Part shown: positions 1-9,037 of the stretch, in pieces
Layout: each line of letters begins with the position of its first letter
Position numbering within the stretch: position 1 is the first letter of the stretch
Assembly: GCA_965224435.1 (NCBI GenBank)
Contig: OZ245048.1
Span: 372,001 to 436,000 of the forward strand
Length of the DNA stretch: 64,000 bases
From: JAJRQY01 sp965224435
GTDB taxonomy: Bacteria; Actinomycetota; Acidimicrobiia; Acidimicrobiales; SZUA-35
Reading direction: 5' to 3'
Notes under the pieces: model-generated
The model's input: only the letters and a program-made list of their open reading frames with translations
Database searches by the model: none
Told to the model about the DNA's origin: nothing
Program-made: the position numbers and the translations under genes

Positions 1-186
1 GCTGAGGCGATGGCCGATACCCAATGTGCCTGCACAACCTTCGATTGCACCTTGGAGCAGACCAAGTGGTTCAACAAGAACAGCATCGCTCAACCGGAAG
101 ATATTGAGGCGCTATCAACCGAGGACCACGCCCGCTATAAGGCAGCACAAACGCGGTCGTCGGATTGCCAGAACGAGCTGCGCTAG
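1..186 (+). CDS. C-terminal end of an unidentified protein (partial)
   Basis: An open frame enters from the left edge and stops with TAG at 184-186, leaving 61 codons of the 3' end. The visible part contains Cys at residues 9, 11 and 16 (motif QCACTTFDC) and another (SDCQNELR) close to the end, followed by a polar, charged tail. No family was recognised. The spacing of the cysteines could suit a metal-binding or disulfide-bonded protein, but this is only a guess. Its stop lies 108 bases before the guaB3 start, so it may share a transcript with it. Confidence 0.5.
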   Translation, partial: AEAMADTQCACTTFDCTLEQTKWFNKNSIAQPEDIEALSTEDHARYKAAQTRSSDCQNELR

Positions 187-294
187 CCGTACTCAAGCCG
201 CGGCCTGACACGAAAGGCCAGTTTCGTCTGAGATAGCCAGTCTCACTGGGTTCAGATGCCAATAGCCTGGCTTCTTTCCAGTGGGAGGATTGTC

Positions 295-1413
295 GTGGCA
301 GACATCGAAATCGGGTTGGGTAAATCGGGTCGACAGGGCTTCAGTCTCGACCAGATATCGCTGGTTCCTTCGCGTCGAACGCGCAACCCGGAAATGGTCG
401 ACCTGTCTTGGCAGATCGACGCCTACAAGTTCGATCTGCCGTTCTTGTCCTCGCCCATGGATTCGGTCACCAATGTCAATACGGCCAAGGAAATTGGTCG
501 ACTCGGTGGTCTTGGAGTCCTGGATCTCGAAGGACTCTGGGCACGACATGAAGCGCCCGACGACGAAGTGGCCGAGCTGGCAAAGCTGGATGACCAGGCC
601 GCTCGGACCCGCCTGCGTGAACTGTATGACGCCCCAATCAATTCCGATCTGATCATCCAGCGCATCAAGGACTTACAGGACGCCGGGTATTACGCCGCAG
701 GAAAGGTGTCGCCCAAGCACGCTGCAGGCATGGCCGACATGTTGCAGAAGGCTGGTCTTGATCTGCTGGTCATCCAAGGCACTGTTATTTCGGCTGAGCA
801 TGTCTCCAATGGCAGAGACCCCCTCAACCTCAAGCAATTTGTTCGTGAACTGGAAACCCCCGTCATTGTCGGCGGTTGTGCGAGCTACCAGGCGGCTCTA
901 CACCTCATGCGAACCGGAGCCGCCGGCGTTCTGGTTGGTGTTGACGGCGGCCGGGCGGCAACCACCGGAAGTGTCACCGGAGTTGGTTCTCCAATGGCCA
1001 CCGCCATCGCCGATGTGCGAGCAGCCCGGATGCGGCACTTGGACGAAACCGGTGTCTATGTGCACGTCATTGCCGACGGAGGCATGCGTTCGGGTGGCGA
1101 CATTGCCAAAGCCATTGCCTGTGGTGCTGACGCAGTCATGTTGGGAACTGCCCTAGCTGCAGCCAGCGACGCTCCAGGTGCCGGCTTGCATTGGGGCCGA
1201 TCAACCGTGCATCCAGATCTGCCCCAGGGACGCCTAACTCGTGTCGAAACGATTGGCACCCTCGAAGAGGTTGTTTCTGGCCCAACCAGCCTTTGTGATG
1301 GCCGGGCCAACCTCTTTGGTGCCCTTCGCCATTCAATGGCCATGCTCGGCTACGAGTCGGTCAAGGAACTTCAGAAGGCCGAACTCGTTGTGAAGGCGGC
1401 GGCCGGGTCATGA
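295..1413 (+). CDS. guaB3: GuaB3-family IMP dehydrogenase homologue
   Basis: A 372-residue TIM-barrel protein of the IMPDH/GMP reductase family without the CBS pair that full-length GuaB (about 500 residues) carries; length and sequence (DISLVPSRR-like start, IADGGMRSGGDIAKAIACGADAVM phosphate-binding region in two parts) match the actinobacterial GuaB3 group. GTG at 295 is preferred because GGAGGA lies at 284-289 and the homologous N-terminus begins here; the frame is open to an ATG at 256. The loop that carries the catalytic Cys in true IMPDH reads GGRAATTGSV, so no Cys is present. Its stop overlaps the guaA start by ATGA, which implies coupled translation. Known family role: nucleotide metabolism linked to IMP to XMP; whether this copy is active is uncertain. 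Confidence 0.85.
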   Translation: MADIEIGLGKSGRQGFSLDQISLVPSRRTRNPEMVDLSWQIDAYKFDLPFLSSPMDSVTNVNTAKEIGRLGGLGVLDLEGLWARHEAPDDEVAELAKLDDQAARTRLRELYDAPINSDLIIQRIKDLQDAGYYAAGKVSPKHAAGMADMLQKAGLDLLVIQGTVISAEHVSNGRDPLNLKQFVRELETPVIVGGCASYQAALHLMRTGAAGVLVGVDGGRAATTGSVTGVGSPMATAIADVRAARMRHLDETGVYVHVIADGGMRSGGDIAKAIACGADAVMLGTALAAASDAPGAGLHWGRSTVHPDLPQGRLTRVETIGTLEEVVSGPTSLCDGRANLFGALRHSMAMLGYESVKELQKAELVVKAAAGS

Positions 1414-3017
1414 GCAACGTTGCAGCAACCACAGCCCAGACTGCTCAAGAAAAGGCTTCGGCCTCGACCGCCCAATCCGACCAGCTTGTTTTGGTCATCG
1501 ACTTTGGTGCCCAATACGCCCAACTCATTGCTCGGCGCGTTCGTGAGCTTCGGGTCTACTCCGAAATCGTGTCCCACAAGATCACTGCGGCTGAGATCGC
1601 GGCCAAGAAGCCGACAGCCCTGATCCTGTCTGGTGGCCCCAAGAGTGTGAACGCCGAGGGTGCACCGATTCTTGATCCTGCCATCTTCGACCTTGGGATC
1701 CCGACGCTGGGCATCTGCTACGGGGCTCAACTACTGGCACAGCAGCTCCCCGGCGGTGTGGTTGGACGGGATGATTCTGGCGAATATGGCCGGGCGGAGA
1801 TGAGCCGCATCGAAGGCACCAAGTCGACGCTCCTGCCTGAACACATTCCTGATGAGCAGACCGTTTGGATGAGTCACTTCGATGCCATCACCACTGCGCC
1901 TGACGGTTTTGTCGCCACGGCAACCAGTGCTGGCTCACCGGTAGCGGTCTTTGAGAATCATGAAACCAAGGTCTTCGGTGTGCAGTACCACCCCGAGGTA
2001 GGTCACACGCCCCACGGTCAAGCAGTCTTGCAGCAGTTCCTCCACAACGAGGCTGGATGTGCCGGGGACTGGACGATGGGTTCCATCATCGAAGCCAGTG
2101 TCGAAGCTATCCAGGAACAGATCGGTGACGGCCGAGCAATTTGTGCCCTTTCTGGCGGGGTCGATTCGGCCGTTGCTGCTGCCATGGTTCATCGGGCAAT
2201 CGGTGATCGACTGACCTGTATCTATGTCGATACTGGCCTGATGCGCCTCAACGAGTCTGATCAGATTGTTGAAACGTTCGAGCGGAATCAGGGAATCAAA
2301 CTGATTCACGTCTCGGCCGGAGAGCGCTATTTCGAGAAGCTGGCTGGAGTTACCGAGCCAGAGACGAAGCGCAAGATCATTGGCGAGCAATTCATTCGAA
2401 TCTTCGAAGAGTTTGCCCGTAGCTTGGATGACGAGGAGTTCTTGGTGCAGGGAACCCTGTACCCCGACGTCATCGAATCGGGAACCGGAGATGCAGCGAA
2501 AATCAAGAGCCACCACAATGTTGGTGGCCTGCCTGATGATCTGAAGTTTGATCTGGTGGAGCCGCTGCGCAACCTGTTCAAGGATGAGGTTCGCAAGGTC
2601 GGATCCGAGCTTGGCTTGCCGGATGAGATTGTGCTTCGGCAACCCTTCCCTGGCCCTGGTCTTGGGGTTCGCATCATCGGCGAGGTCACCCCCGACAAGG
2701 TCGAGGTCCTCCAGCTGGCGGATGCCATTGTTCGCCAAGAGATTGCCGCCGCCGGGCTTGAACAAGAGCTATGGCAGGCGTTTGCCGTCTTGCCTGACAT
2801 TCGCACCGTTGGCGTGATGGGTGATGAGCGGACCTACGCCTATCCCATCATTATTCGTGCCGTCACCAGTGACGATGCCATGACAGCGGATTGGGCTCGC
2901 TTGCCCTATGAGCTGTTGGAACGACTGAGCAATCGAATCATCAATGAGGTTGATGGCGTCAACCGTGTGGCTTATGACATCACGTCGAAGCCGCCCGGCA
3001 CGATCGAGTGGGAATAG
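1410..3017 (+). CDS. guaA: GMP synthase (glutamine-hydrolysing)
   Basis: 535 residues, the usual length. Converts XMP, glutamine and ATP to GMP in the cytoplasm. An N-terminal class I glutamine amidotransferase domain starts near residue 27 (LVLVIDFGAQYAQLIARRV), has the nucleophile loop GICYGAQLLAQ near residue 103 and the His-Glu part in FGVQYHPEV. The ATP pyrophosphatase domain shows the PP-loop ALSGGVDSAVAA near residue 246, followed by the GMP synthase dimerisation domain with RQPFPGPGLGVRI. It ends with KPPGTIEWE, the conserved C-terminus. ATGA overlap with guaB3 places both in one operon for guanine nucleotide synthesis. Confidence 0.97.
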   Translation: MSNVAATTAQTAQEKASASTAQSDQLVLVIDFGAQYAQLIARRVRELRVYSEIVSHKITAAEIAAKKPTALILSGGPKSVNAEGAPILDPAIFDLGIPTLGICYGAQLLAQQLPGGVVGRDDSGEYGRAEMSRIEGTKSTLLPEHIPDEQTVWMSHFDAITTAPDGFVATATSAGSPVAVFENHETKVFGVQYHPEVGHTPHGQAVLQQFLHNEAGCAGDWTMGSIIEASVEAIQEQIGDGRAICALSGGVDSAVAAAMVHRAIGDRLTCIYVDTGLMRLNESDQIVETFERNQGIKLIHVSAGERYFEKLAGVTEPETKRKIIGEQFIRIFEEFARSLDDEEFLVQGTLYPDVIESGTGDAAKIKSHHNVGGLPDDLKFDLVEPLRNLFKDEVRKVGSELGLPDEIVLRQPFPGPGLGVRIIGEVTPDKVEVLQLADAIVRQEIAAAGLEQELWQAFAVLPDIRTVGVMGDERTYAYPIIIRAVTSDDAMTADWARLPYELLERLSNRIINEVDGVNRVAYDITSKPPGTIEWE

Positions 3018-3052
3018 GCCTGCTTGGAAATGCCCCGAGTCAGAGTGCGCCT

Positions 3053-3979
3053 TTAGCTGCCTGACGCGATGCTCAAGGTGAGAACCCAAAGGGCCACCAG
3101 GATGAGAGTGATCAGGGCGTGTTGGATACGCAACTTGTGCTCGGTGCGCCAGGCCTCTTGAGCCATCTTGCGCCACGGCTCGTCCAATCGCATGACCCGA
3201 ATTTCCCGAGCAATGAATGGGGTGCTTGCGGCGAGTGCGAGCCCCAGAATTCCGAAGAGAAGAATGCCAACCACGGCAACGACCCAGGTAGCGGTGTTTG
3301 ACATCGCCCACTGATTGATCGCCCGTCCAACCTGCCACTCGGCCAGAGGCTGGGTGCGGTCAGGGGATTCAGTAGGACTCTGTGACTCAACAGGTTCCGA
3401 GGTAACAGTCTGCGAAGCAACGGTCTGTGAAGCGGCAGTCTTCGAAGGAGTGATTGGGGAGGAGACGTCTGCCTCGCCCGTGGCCAAGGGAAGACACTCG
3501 GTTGCCTGTTCGAACCAACCAAGGCCGGCAAATCCGGCTGTCAGTTGCCACCAGGCCCCCTTATGCTCAGAGTCGAAAGCGAGAGCCTTTCGGGCTTCGG
3601 TATCAGCGTCGGCAAATCGTCCTTGAGCAAGGCGCACACTGGCGATGGCGATCAGGCCGTTGGCGCGGTCGATGTCGTCGGCCTTAGCATCGGTGGTGAT
3701 TGACCGAACGGCGCGAACTGCTTCGGTGCAAAGGCTCTTCTTGTTGGAATAGGCGGCAGCCACGGCGACGACGGCGTGCAGGTCAATATCGGATGGTCGT
3801 AGGGCCTGGGCGGCGAGCGAGACACGGACTGCTTCGTCCCAGCGACGCTGAAGAAGGTGATCGACGGCTTCGTCCTTAAGGACCAGTCCGGCTTGTGAAC
3901 CCGCCTTGGGCACGTTGTTGAACCTTGGCCCAAAAATGGGCGGTTCCTTTTTCCTTATTGGAGCCTTGGTCGTACGCAC
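3053..3979 (-). CDS. TPR-containing membrane protein, unknown function
   Basis: 308 residues, GTG start. Residues about 30-160 look like tetratricopeptide repeats (alternating small and hydrophobic residues, for example DEAVRVSLAAQALRPSD and ADADTEARKALAFDSEHKGAWW). A degenerate array of five-residue units follows (SKTAA, SQTVA, SQTVT, SEPVE, SQSPT). Two hydrophobic segments, near residues 232-257 (TWVVAVVGILLFGILGLAL) and 287-304 (ALITLILVALWVLTLSIAS), suggest a membrane anchor with the TPR part in the cytoplasm. Convergent with guaA across a 35-base gap. No specific family recognised; a scaffold role is inferred from the TPRs only. Confidence 0.75.
   Translation of the reverse strand: MRTTKAPIRKKEPPIFGPRFNNVPKAGSQAGLVLKDEAVDHLLQRRWDEAVRVSLAAQALRPSDIDLHAVVAVAAAYSNKKSLCTEAVRAVRSITTDAKADDIDRANGLIAIASVRLAQGRFADADTEARKALAFDSEHKGAWWQLTAGFAGLGWFEQATECLPLATGEADVSSPITPSKTAASQTVASQTVTSEPVESQSPTESPDRTQPLAEWQVGRAINQWAMSNTATWVVAVVGILLFGILGLALAASTPFIAREIRVMRLDEPWRKMAQEAWRTEHKLRIQHALITLILVALWVLTLSIASGS
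3370..3446. repeat. Degenerate 15-bp tandem repeat in the TPR gene
   Basis: Units of 15 bases at 3402-3416 (gtaacagtctgcgaa), 3417-3431 (gcaacggtctgtgaa) and 3432-3446 (gcggcagtcttcgaa), with more diverged copies upstream. On the minus strand they encode the pentapeptide series in the linker between the TPR and transmembrane parts. Confidence 0.7.
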
Positions 3980-4041
3980 CTACCCCCATCGGCACCATGT
4001 CCGCTGGAATTAGGGGTCAAGCGCCGATCAGCAGGGGTTTG

Positions 4042-4953
4042 CTAGCTCAACACGAGGAGGACAATGCCGGCGGTCGTGACTGCGCTGGCCAGATATTCCG
4101 AACGGCGATGGGATTCGTGGTGGATCGCGATGCCAATCATGAAGGCAAGCACGATTTCAACCTGCCCCAGGGTCCGAACTTTGGCTGCACTTTCCAGGGT
4201 CATTGCCGTGGCCCAGGAGAACGAGCCGCATAACGAGAGTGCGGCGACGATGACTGCGGGTTTCCAGGCCCGGCCGACCTTGGCCAGAGATGAGGTGGAA
4301 GATCGTGCGAGCACGGCCCCTTGGATGAGGGTTTGTATGCCCAACATGGCGGTCAGGGTGAACAGGGCCCGTCCGGCGACTGAGCCTTCCAAGCTGGTGG
4401 AAGCGGCCCGGATACCAATGGCGGCTAAGGAGAAGCCGATTGCGGCTAGTACGCCGAACATGGCTGCTGGATCCAGGGCTGTGAGCTTGGATGCTGTGAG
4501 CTTGGCTGATGTGAGTTGGGTTGAAGTGTTGGCCTTGCTGAGGGCAAGCCAGGTGACGCCGATCAGGCAGACAACGACGCCGAGCCAGCCCAGCAGATTG
4601 AGGGGCTCACCAAGGATGATGGCAGATCCGGCACCGACGAAGAGGACTTCGGTTTTGGCGTAGATGGTGCCAACGGCAAAGTCTCGTGCCTTGAACGCTT
4701 GAAGGAGAGCCAGCGTTCCCAGTATTTGGGCGATACCGCCGCCGGTGATGCCGAGCCAGAATCGGGGGCCAGTGTCGGGGATTTCGGCTGGTCCAAGAAG
4801 CCAGATGGTGGTGACGGTGAGTGCGACCGGGAAGGCATAGACGAAGCGCACGTAGCCAGCCTCAGCCGTGTTGAGGACGGCCCGCAGTCGATGCTGCTCA
4901 GAGGTGCGGGCGATCTGGAATGATGCCGCTAGCAAGGTGATGACGATCCACAC
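4042..4953 (-). CDS. EamA/DMT-family transporter
   Basis: About 303 residues from the GTG at 4953; the frame stays open to 5034, but the extra 27 residues are polar and overlap an intergenic hairpin. The protein has about ten hydrophobic segments in two halves typical of the drug/metabolite transporter superfamily (10 TMS); the first half ends with FVGAGSAIILGEPLNLLGW and LGVVVCLIGVTWLAL, a signature stretch of EamA domains. The substrate cannot be told from sequence; family members export amino acids, metabolites or cations. A central loop carries a five-residue repeat (QLTSA, KLTAS, KLTAL). It is transcribed in the same direction as the TPR gene, 62 bases upstream of it. Confidence 0.85.
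   Translation of the reverse strand: MWIVITLLAASFQIARTSEQHRLRAVLNTAEAGYVRFVYAFPVALTVTTIWLLGPAEIPDTGPRFWLGITGGGIAQILGTLALLQAFKARDFAVGTIYAKTEVLFVGAGSAIILGEPLNLLGWLGVVVCLIGVTWLALSKANTSTQLTSAKLTASKLTALDPAAMFGVLAAIGFSLAAIGIRAASTSLEGSVAGRALFTLTAMLGIQTLIQGAVLARSSTSSLAKVGRAWKPAVIVAALSLCGSFSWATAMTLESAAKVRTLGQVEIVLAFMIGIAIHHESHRRSEYLASAVTTAGIVLLVLS
4481..4525. repeat. 15-bp tandem repeat, three units, in the EamA gene
   Basis: gtgagcttggatgct (4481-4495), gtgagcttggctgat (4496-4510) and gtgagttgggttgaa (4511-4525). In frame on the minus strand, it sits in the loop between the two EamA halves. Confidence 0.75.
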
Positions 4954-5013
4954 GGGCCCAGTATGGAGCCACCGACCTGCTTCCCTCCAACTAGTTGGGA
5001 CGCGATGCCTCAG

Positions 5014-5063
5014 CCAACTGGAGTGCTGGCGCACTGTCTTCGACCGTCTGGCACTCCAGTTGG
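5014..5063. repeat. Inverted repeat between divergent genes
   Basis: Perfect 13-bp arms ccaactggagtgc (5014-5026) and gcactccagttgg (5051-5063) enclose a 24-base loop. It lies upstream of both the EamA gene and the secreted-protein gene, so it is not an ordinary terminator. It may be a regulatory site or a REP-like element. Confidence 0.6.
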
Positions 5064-5187
5064 TGGAGATCTGGTGGGGATGAGGGGACCTAACTGAGCT
5101 CGCAGGTGTTGCCGGCAGGAGTCGACGCGCTGTAGACAGAGCTGCTAGGTTCCTCGATGGCGACGGACGGGCGATATAGGGGAATGT

Positions 5188-6426
5188 GTGCAGCGGAATC
5201 TGAAGTTCTGGTGGGTTGTTTTCGGGCTAGTGTTAGCACTGCCGTCGATTGCATCGGCATTGACTGTCGAGCCGGTCACGACGGCGACGGCTGCGCCAGC
5301 AGTGGCCGTCGAGGTTGATTCATCGAGCCTGTTTGCTGAGCAGGTGGCGGTGGTTCGAGCCAAGAGCGGCAAGGCCTGCAATTATCCGGACGATTGTCTG
5401 CCGTCGACCTGTGTCTTCACCCCGAGCTGGCGGCTCCACCAGATCTGGAGTCCTCTAATCGGGGTCGATGGCAGCTACGCGTTGCGTGTGTCAGTGGAGG
5501 TGACCAAGTGTGAGTACAGCGATCTAGCGCTCAGTGCTTCTGGTTCTGAAGCTCCTACGGTGAGGACCGAAGGATCAACGATCACCGTTGATGACAGTTT
5601 GGGATCACAGACCTGCCCGGGTGACATCCGCCAGGACTATGTTGCCACGGCGCGGCAAGGAAATACTATCGTGGGAATCCAGACCTTTTCTGTCGACGTG
5701 GCCGAACTCTGCCACGGTTTGTCGACTGTCCCGTGTGTCTTCACCCCTCATCACGAGTTCATCCGTGAGGTTTCTTCGGGCACACCGGGCCGTGACTCGC
5801 CTCAAATCGAGTTGAATGTCTACATGACAGTGTCCGAGTGCGAGTTTGGGAGCCTGAGTTCGTACTTTCTGGAGTCCTCGTACCCGCCGATAGTGTCGAG
5901 CGGTCCAACGATTCAGGTTCCCTTCGCTCCAGTGTTGAGGTGTTTGGAAGGAAACCAGTCGGCGCCCGCTGTTGTATCCGTCTTCGATGAGGACGGTTTC
6001 CAACTTGATCTAGAATTCGCAGATTTGGGGATCCATCTGGCGCCCTATTGCCCGACCGATGAGGAGTGGTACGGGTCTCCGTCAGAACAGTGTGTCATCA
6101 CGACGCGGGACGACGGGTGGGTCGAGGTTGAAGAGGATGTCGGGCTTTGGCGTGAGTATACCAAAACGTTGACCACAACTTTTGCGCCCTCTTGCCTTCA
6201 GGTCGACTTGTATAGCGTCAACTATGCCATTCGGTCTCAGCAAAAGTGGCCGGTCGATCTCTCGAATCTCAACGGGCTAGTAAGCACGTTCACTAGCTTA
6301 CGCAGCTGTGGTGACCGGAGTCCGCGTCCAGTAGGCGGGCGGTATGAAAATGCTGATGGAAGTGAAGTATTCGGGGCTTGGTCGATTCTGCCGTTCGACT
6401 ACGATTGCACTAACCCGTACCGCTAG
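5188..6426 (+). CDS. Secreted protein with three cysteine-containing repeats
   Basis: 412 residues, GTG start preceded by GGGGAA at 5179-5184. A signal peptide is clear (residues 1-29: basic RNLK, hydrophobic WWVVFGLVLALPSIASA, probable cleavage after SASA or ASA). The mature part appears to contain three homologous units of roughly 100 residues, each opening with a Cys-[VI]-[FI]-T motif (CVFTPSWRLHQIW, CVFTPHHEFIREV, CVITTRDDGWVEV), with further conserved Cys (VTKCEYSDLAL, VSECEFGSLSS, FAPSCLQVDLY). The Cys pattern suggests intramolecular disulfides in an exported, possibly Ig-like fold. No known family recognised. Flanked by the EamA gene (divergent) and pcrA (same strand, 52-base gap). Confidence 0.8.
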   Translation: MQRNLKFWWVVFGLVLALPSIASALTVEPVTTATAAPAVAVEVDSSSLFAEQVAVVRAKSGKACNYPDDCLPSTCVFTPSWRLHQIWSPLIGVDGSYALRVSVEVTKCEYSDLALSASGSEAPTVRTEGSTITVDDSLGSQTCPGDIRQDYVATARQGNTIVGIQTFSVDVAELCHGLSTVPCVFTPHHEFIREVSSGTPGRDSPQIELNVYMTVSECEFGSLSSYFLESSYPPIVSSGPTIQVPFAPVLRCLEGNQSAPAVVSVFDEDGFQLDLEFADLGIHLAPYCPTDEEWYGSPSEQCVITTRDDGWVEVEEDVGLWREYTKTLTTTFAPSCLQVDLYSVNYAIRSQQKWPVDLSNLNGLVSTFTSLRSCGDRSPRPVGGRYENADGSEVFGAWSILPFDYDCTNPYR

Positions 6427-6478
6427 AAGCGATGCCGAGCGGACGGTGTCAGGTGTCGCCTGTAGGGTGTGAAGTCTC

Positions 6479-8947
6479 ATGCCCGAGTTCGAAGAATCCC
6501 CTTTCTTAAGCGAAACCGACCGACCAATTGCCAACGAGCCGTCAGGCTCGGTTGGTCTGACGCCGTCAGGCTCGGATAGCTCTGTGCCGCCAGGCTCAGA
6601 CGGCGGTGGCCCGGTAGCCGGTGCCGCAGTTCCCCAGGGTGGAACGATGGGTCTTGGGCCGTCACCCTTGCTGGAAGGCCTGAATCCCAGCCAGCTGGAT
6701 GCGGTGACTCACTCGGGTGGCCCCTTGCTGGTTGTTGCCGGAGCTGGCTCGGGCAAGACTCGTGTGCTCACCAGGCGGGTGGCGTGGCTGATCGATGAAG
6801 GCCATTCTCCGTTTGAGATTCTGGCCATCACCTTCACCAACAAGGCCGCGTTGGAAATGAAGAACCGGGTCCACTCGGTCATTGGCTCGGTGGCTCAAAA
6901 GATGTGGATCTCCACCTTCCACTCAGCCTGTGTCCGCATCTTGCGCCGTGATGGCAAGGTGCTGGATTATCCCTCCAGCTTCACCATCTATGACCAGGCC
7001 GATGCTCAACGGCTCATTGGCTATGTCATTCGCGACCTCAACATGGACCCCAAGCGGTTCCCACCGCGGGCCATGCATCACAGCATCAGTTCGGTCAAGA
7101 ACGAAGGCCTCGGGCCCGAAGAGTATGCCGACCGAGCCGTCGTCATCACCGAGAAGAAGGCAGCCGAGGTTTACTTGGAATACCAGCGCCGTCTCGTCCA
7201 GGCCGGTGCCATGGACTTCGATGACCTTCTTCTGAACACCGTCAAGATCTTCCGCAAGTCTCCTGAGGCACTTGCTCACTATCAGCGCCGCTTCGGTCAC
7301 CTGCTGGTTGATGAGTATCAGGACACCAACTCCGTCCAGAACGAGCTGGTCATGAAGATTGCCGGTGAACACCGCCAGGTGACTGTGGTGGGCGACGGCG
7401 ACCAGTCGGTTTATCGATTCCGTGGCGCTGACATGCGCAACATCCTCCAGTTCGAAGAGGCCTTCCCCGATACCACCGTCGTCTTGCTGGAACAGAACTA
7501 CCGCTCAAGCCAGACCATCCTCGACGCCGCCAATGCCGTCATCACCCACAACTTTGGCCGCAAGGCCAAGAACCTGTGGACCGATGCCGGGCACGGTGAC
7601 AAGATCGTGCGCTACCACGCGGATGATGAGGTTGATGAGTCACAGTTCGTTGCCAACGAACTGGCCCGACTGCATGACCGGGGTGACTATCGCTGGGGAG
7701 ACATGGCGGTCTTCTACCGCACCAACGCTCAAAGCCGGGTGTTGGAGGAGTACTTCATGCGGGTCGGCATCCCGTACAAGGTCATTGGTGGCACACGCTT
7801 CTATGACCGCAAGGAAGTCAAGGACGCTCTGGCGTATCTGAAGTCTGTCGTCAATCCGTCTGACGAGGTCTCGATCAAACGCATCCTCAACACACCCAAG
7901 CGCGGCATTGGCGACACGTCGGTCAGCAAGATTGATGCCCTAGCCCGGATGCACGACATCACCTTCATGCAGGCATTGCAACGTTCGTCCGAAGCGAATA
8001 TTTCGGGTACCGCGGTGCGCGGTATCGCCGGATTCCTTGCGCTACATGAAGGCTTTCTGGTCGAATTGGACAAGGGTCCAGCCGTGTTGTTGGAGACCAT
8101 TCTCCGGGACACTGGCTATGTGGCTGAGCTTGAAGATCAGCGCTCGATCGAAGCCGAAGGTCGGGTCGAGAACCTGCAAGAATTGGTTGGCGTTGCTCGC
8201 CAATTTGAGACCATTGACGAATTCTTAGAACAGGTCAGCCTGGTCGCCGACACCGACGAACTGGATGACGACGATTCGGCTGTCATCCTCATGACCTTGC
8301 ACGGGGCTAAAGGACTGGAGTTCCCGGTCGTCGCCATCATTGGCTTGGAAGATGGCATGTTCCCTCATCTGCGTGCCTTGACTGACCCAGAGGAGCTTGA
8401 AGAAGAACGACGGCTTTGTTATGTCGGGCTGACGCGGGCGGAGGAGAAGCTCTATCTCACGCATGCCTGGAGTCGCATGATCTTCGGGCAGAGTCAGTAC
8501 AACCCACCAAGTCGTTTCCTGGACGAGATTCCGTCGGAGCTGATGGAAGATGCGGAAGGTTCTCGTGGTTCGGGTCGGCGTCTGAACAAGTCGTCGTTCG
8601 GGTCCAGTGGAACATTCCGATCAACGGGAAGCTATGGCTACAGCGGATCAGGCAGCTCGGGGAGTTCGGGTGGCACCCGCAGCGCAGCCGGAGAAGATGC
8701 GGCAGATCGACGCCAGGCAAACCGAGACGCCATGGTCGAGTCAGCCCTCAAACCTAAGGGTCCGACTGGCTCGGGTGCAGAGGAGATTGGGCTCAAGACT
8801 GGTGATGATGTCATGCACAAGAAGTGGGGCGAGGGAGTAATCCTCGATCTGCGCGGTTCGGGCGACAAGACCGAAGCCGTTGTGCGCTTCCCCAAGATCG
8901 GCGAGAAGACCCTCCTCCTGGCCTGGGCTCCACTCAAGAAGATCTGA
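6479..8947 (+). CDS. pcrA: ATP-dependent DNA helicase PcrA/UvrD
   Basis: 822 residues. Superfamily 1A 3'-5' helicase used in nucleotide excision and mismatch repair and in removing proteins from DNA. Seen: Walker A VVAGAGSGKTRVL near residue 83, motif II LLVDEYQDTN, motif III VVGDGDQSVYRFRGA, motif V MTLHGAKGLEFP, motif VI YVGLTRAEEKLYL. After a Gly/Ser-rich linker (about 690-740) comes a Tudor-like C-terminal domain (DDVMHKKWGEGVILDL...KTLLLAWAPLKKI) known from Gram-positive PcrA for RNA polymerase contact. The N-terminal 60 residues before LNPSQLDAV are low-complexity, made partly of a 24-bp repeat, and absent in most homologues; an ATG at 6647 is an alternative start. Confidence 0.96.
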   Translation: MPEFEESPFLSETDRPIANEPSGSVGLTPSGSDSSVPPGSDGGGPVAGAAVPQGGTMGLGPSPLLEGLNPSQLDAVTHSGGPLLVVAGAGSGKTRVLTRRVAWLIDEGHSPFEILAITFTNKAALEMKNRVHSVIGSVAQKMWISTFHSACVRILRRDGKVLDYPSSFTIYDQADAQRLIGYVIRDLNMDPKRFPPRAMHHSISSVKNEGLGPEEYADRAVVITEKKAAEVYLEYQRRLVQAGAMDFDDLLLNTVKIFRKSPEALAHYQRRFGHLLVDEYQDTNSVQNELVMKIAGEHRQVTVVGDGDQSVYRFRGADMRNILQFEEAFPDTTVVLLEQNYRSSQTILDAANAVITHNFGRKAKNLWTDAGHGDKIVRYHADDEVDESQFVANELARLHDRGDYRWGDMAVFYRTNAQSRVLEEYFMRVGIPYKVIGGTRFYDRKEVKDALAYLKSVVNPSDEVSIKRILNTPKRGIGDTSVSKIDALARMHDITFMQALQRSSEANISGTAVRGIAGFLALHEGFLVELDKGPAVLLETILRDTGYVAELEDQRSIEAEGRVENLQELVGVARQFETIDEFLEQVSLVADTDELDDDDSAVILMTLHGAKGLEFPVVAIIGLEDGMFPHLRALTDPEELEEERRLCYVGLTRAEEKLYLTHAWSRMIFGQSQYNPPSRFLDEIPSELMEDAEGSRGSGRRLNKSSFGSSGTFRSTGSYGYSGSGSSGSSGGTRSAAGEDAADRRQANRDAMVESALKPKGPTGSGAEEIGLKTGDDVMHKKWGEGVILDLRGSGDKTEAVVRFPKIGEKTLLLAWAPLKKI
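6538..6609 (+). repeat. 24-bp tandem repeat in the pcrA N-terminus
   Basis: Three units starting gccgtcaggctcgg (6538), gccgtcaggctcgg (6562) and gccgccaggctcag (6586), encoding PSGSVGLT, PSGSDSSV and PPGSDGGG. It creates a disordered N-terminal extension. Confidence 0.75.
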
Positions 8948-8986
8948 GAAGTGATGGAGGGAAGGGCGACCTTCGTTGTGTCGCAG

Positions 8987-9031
8987 TCTGGCCAGCGTTC
9001 GAGAGTGCCGCTGAGACGAGCTGGCGTCAGA
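8987..9031. terminator. Stem-loop between convergent pcrA and cpdA-like gene
   Basis: tctggccagc (8987-8996) pairs with gctggc-gt-caga (9020-9031), leaving a 2-base bulge and a 23-base loop. It lies in the gap between converging genes. No U-tract, so a Rho-independent role is uncertain. Confidence 0.4.
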
Positions 9032-9037
9032 GTCCAC

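Noticed and set aside
1935..2765. 276-codon minus-strand frame inside guaA
   Set aside because: Antisense shadow of the well-conserved guaA gene.
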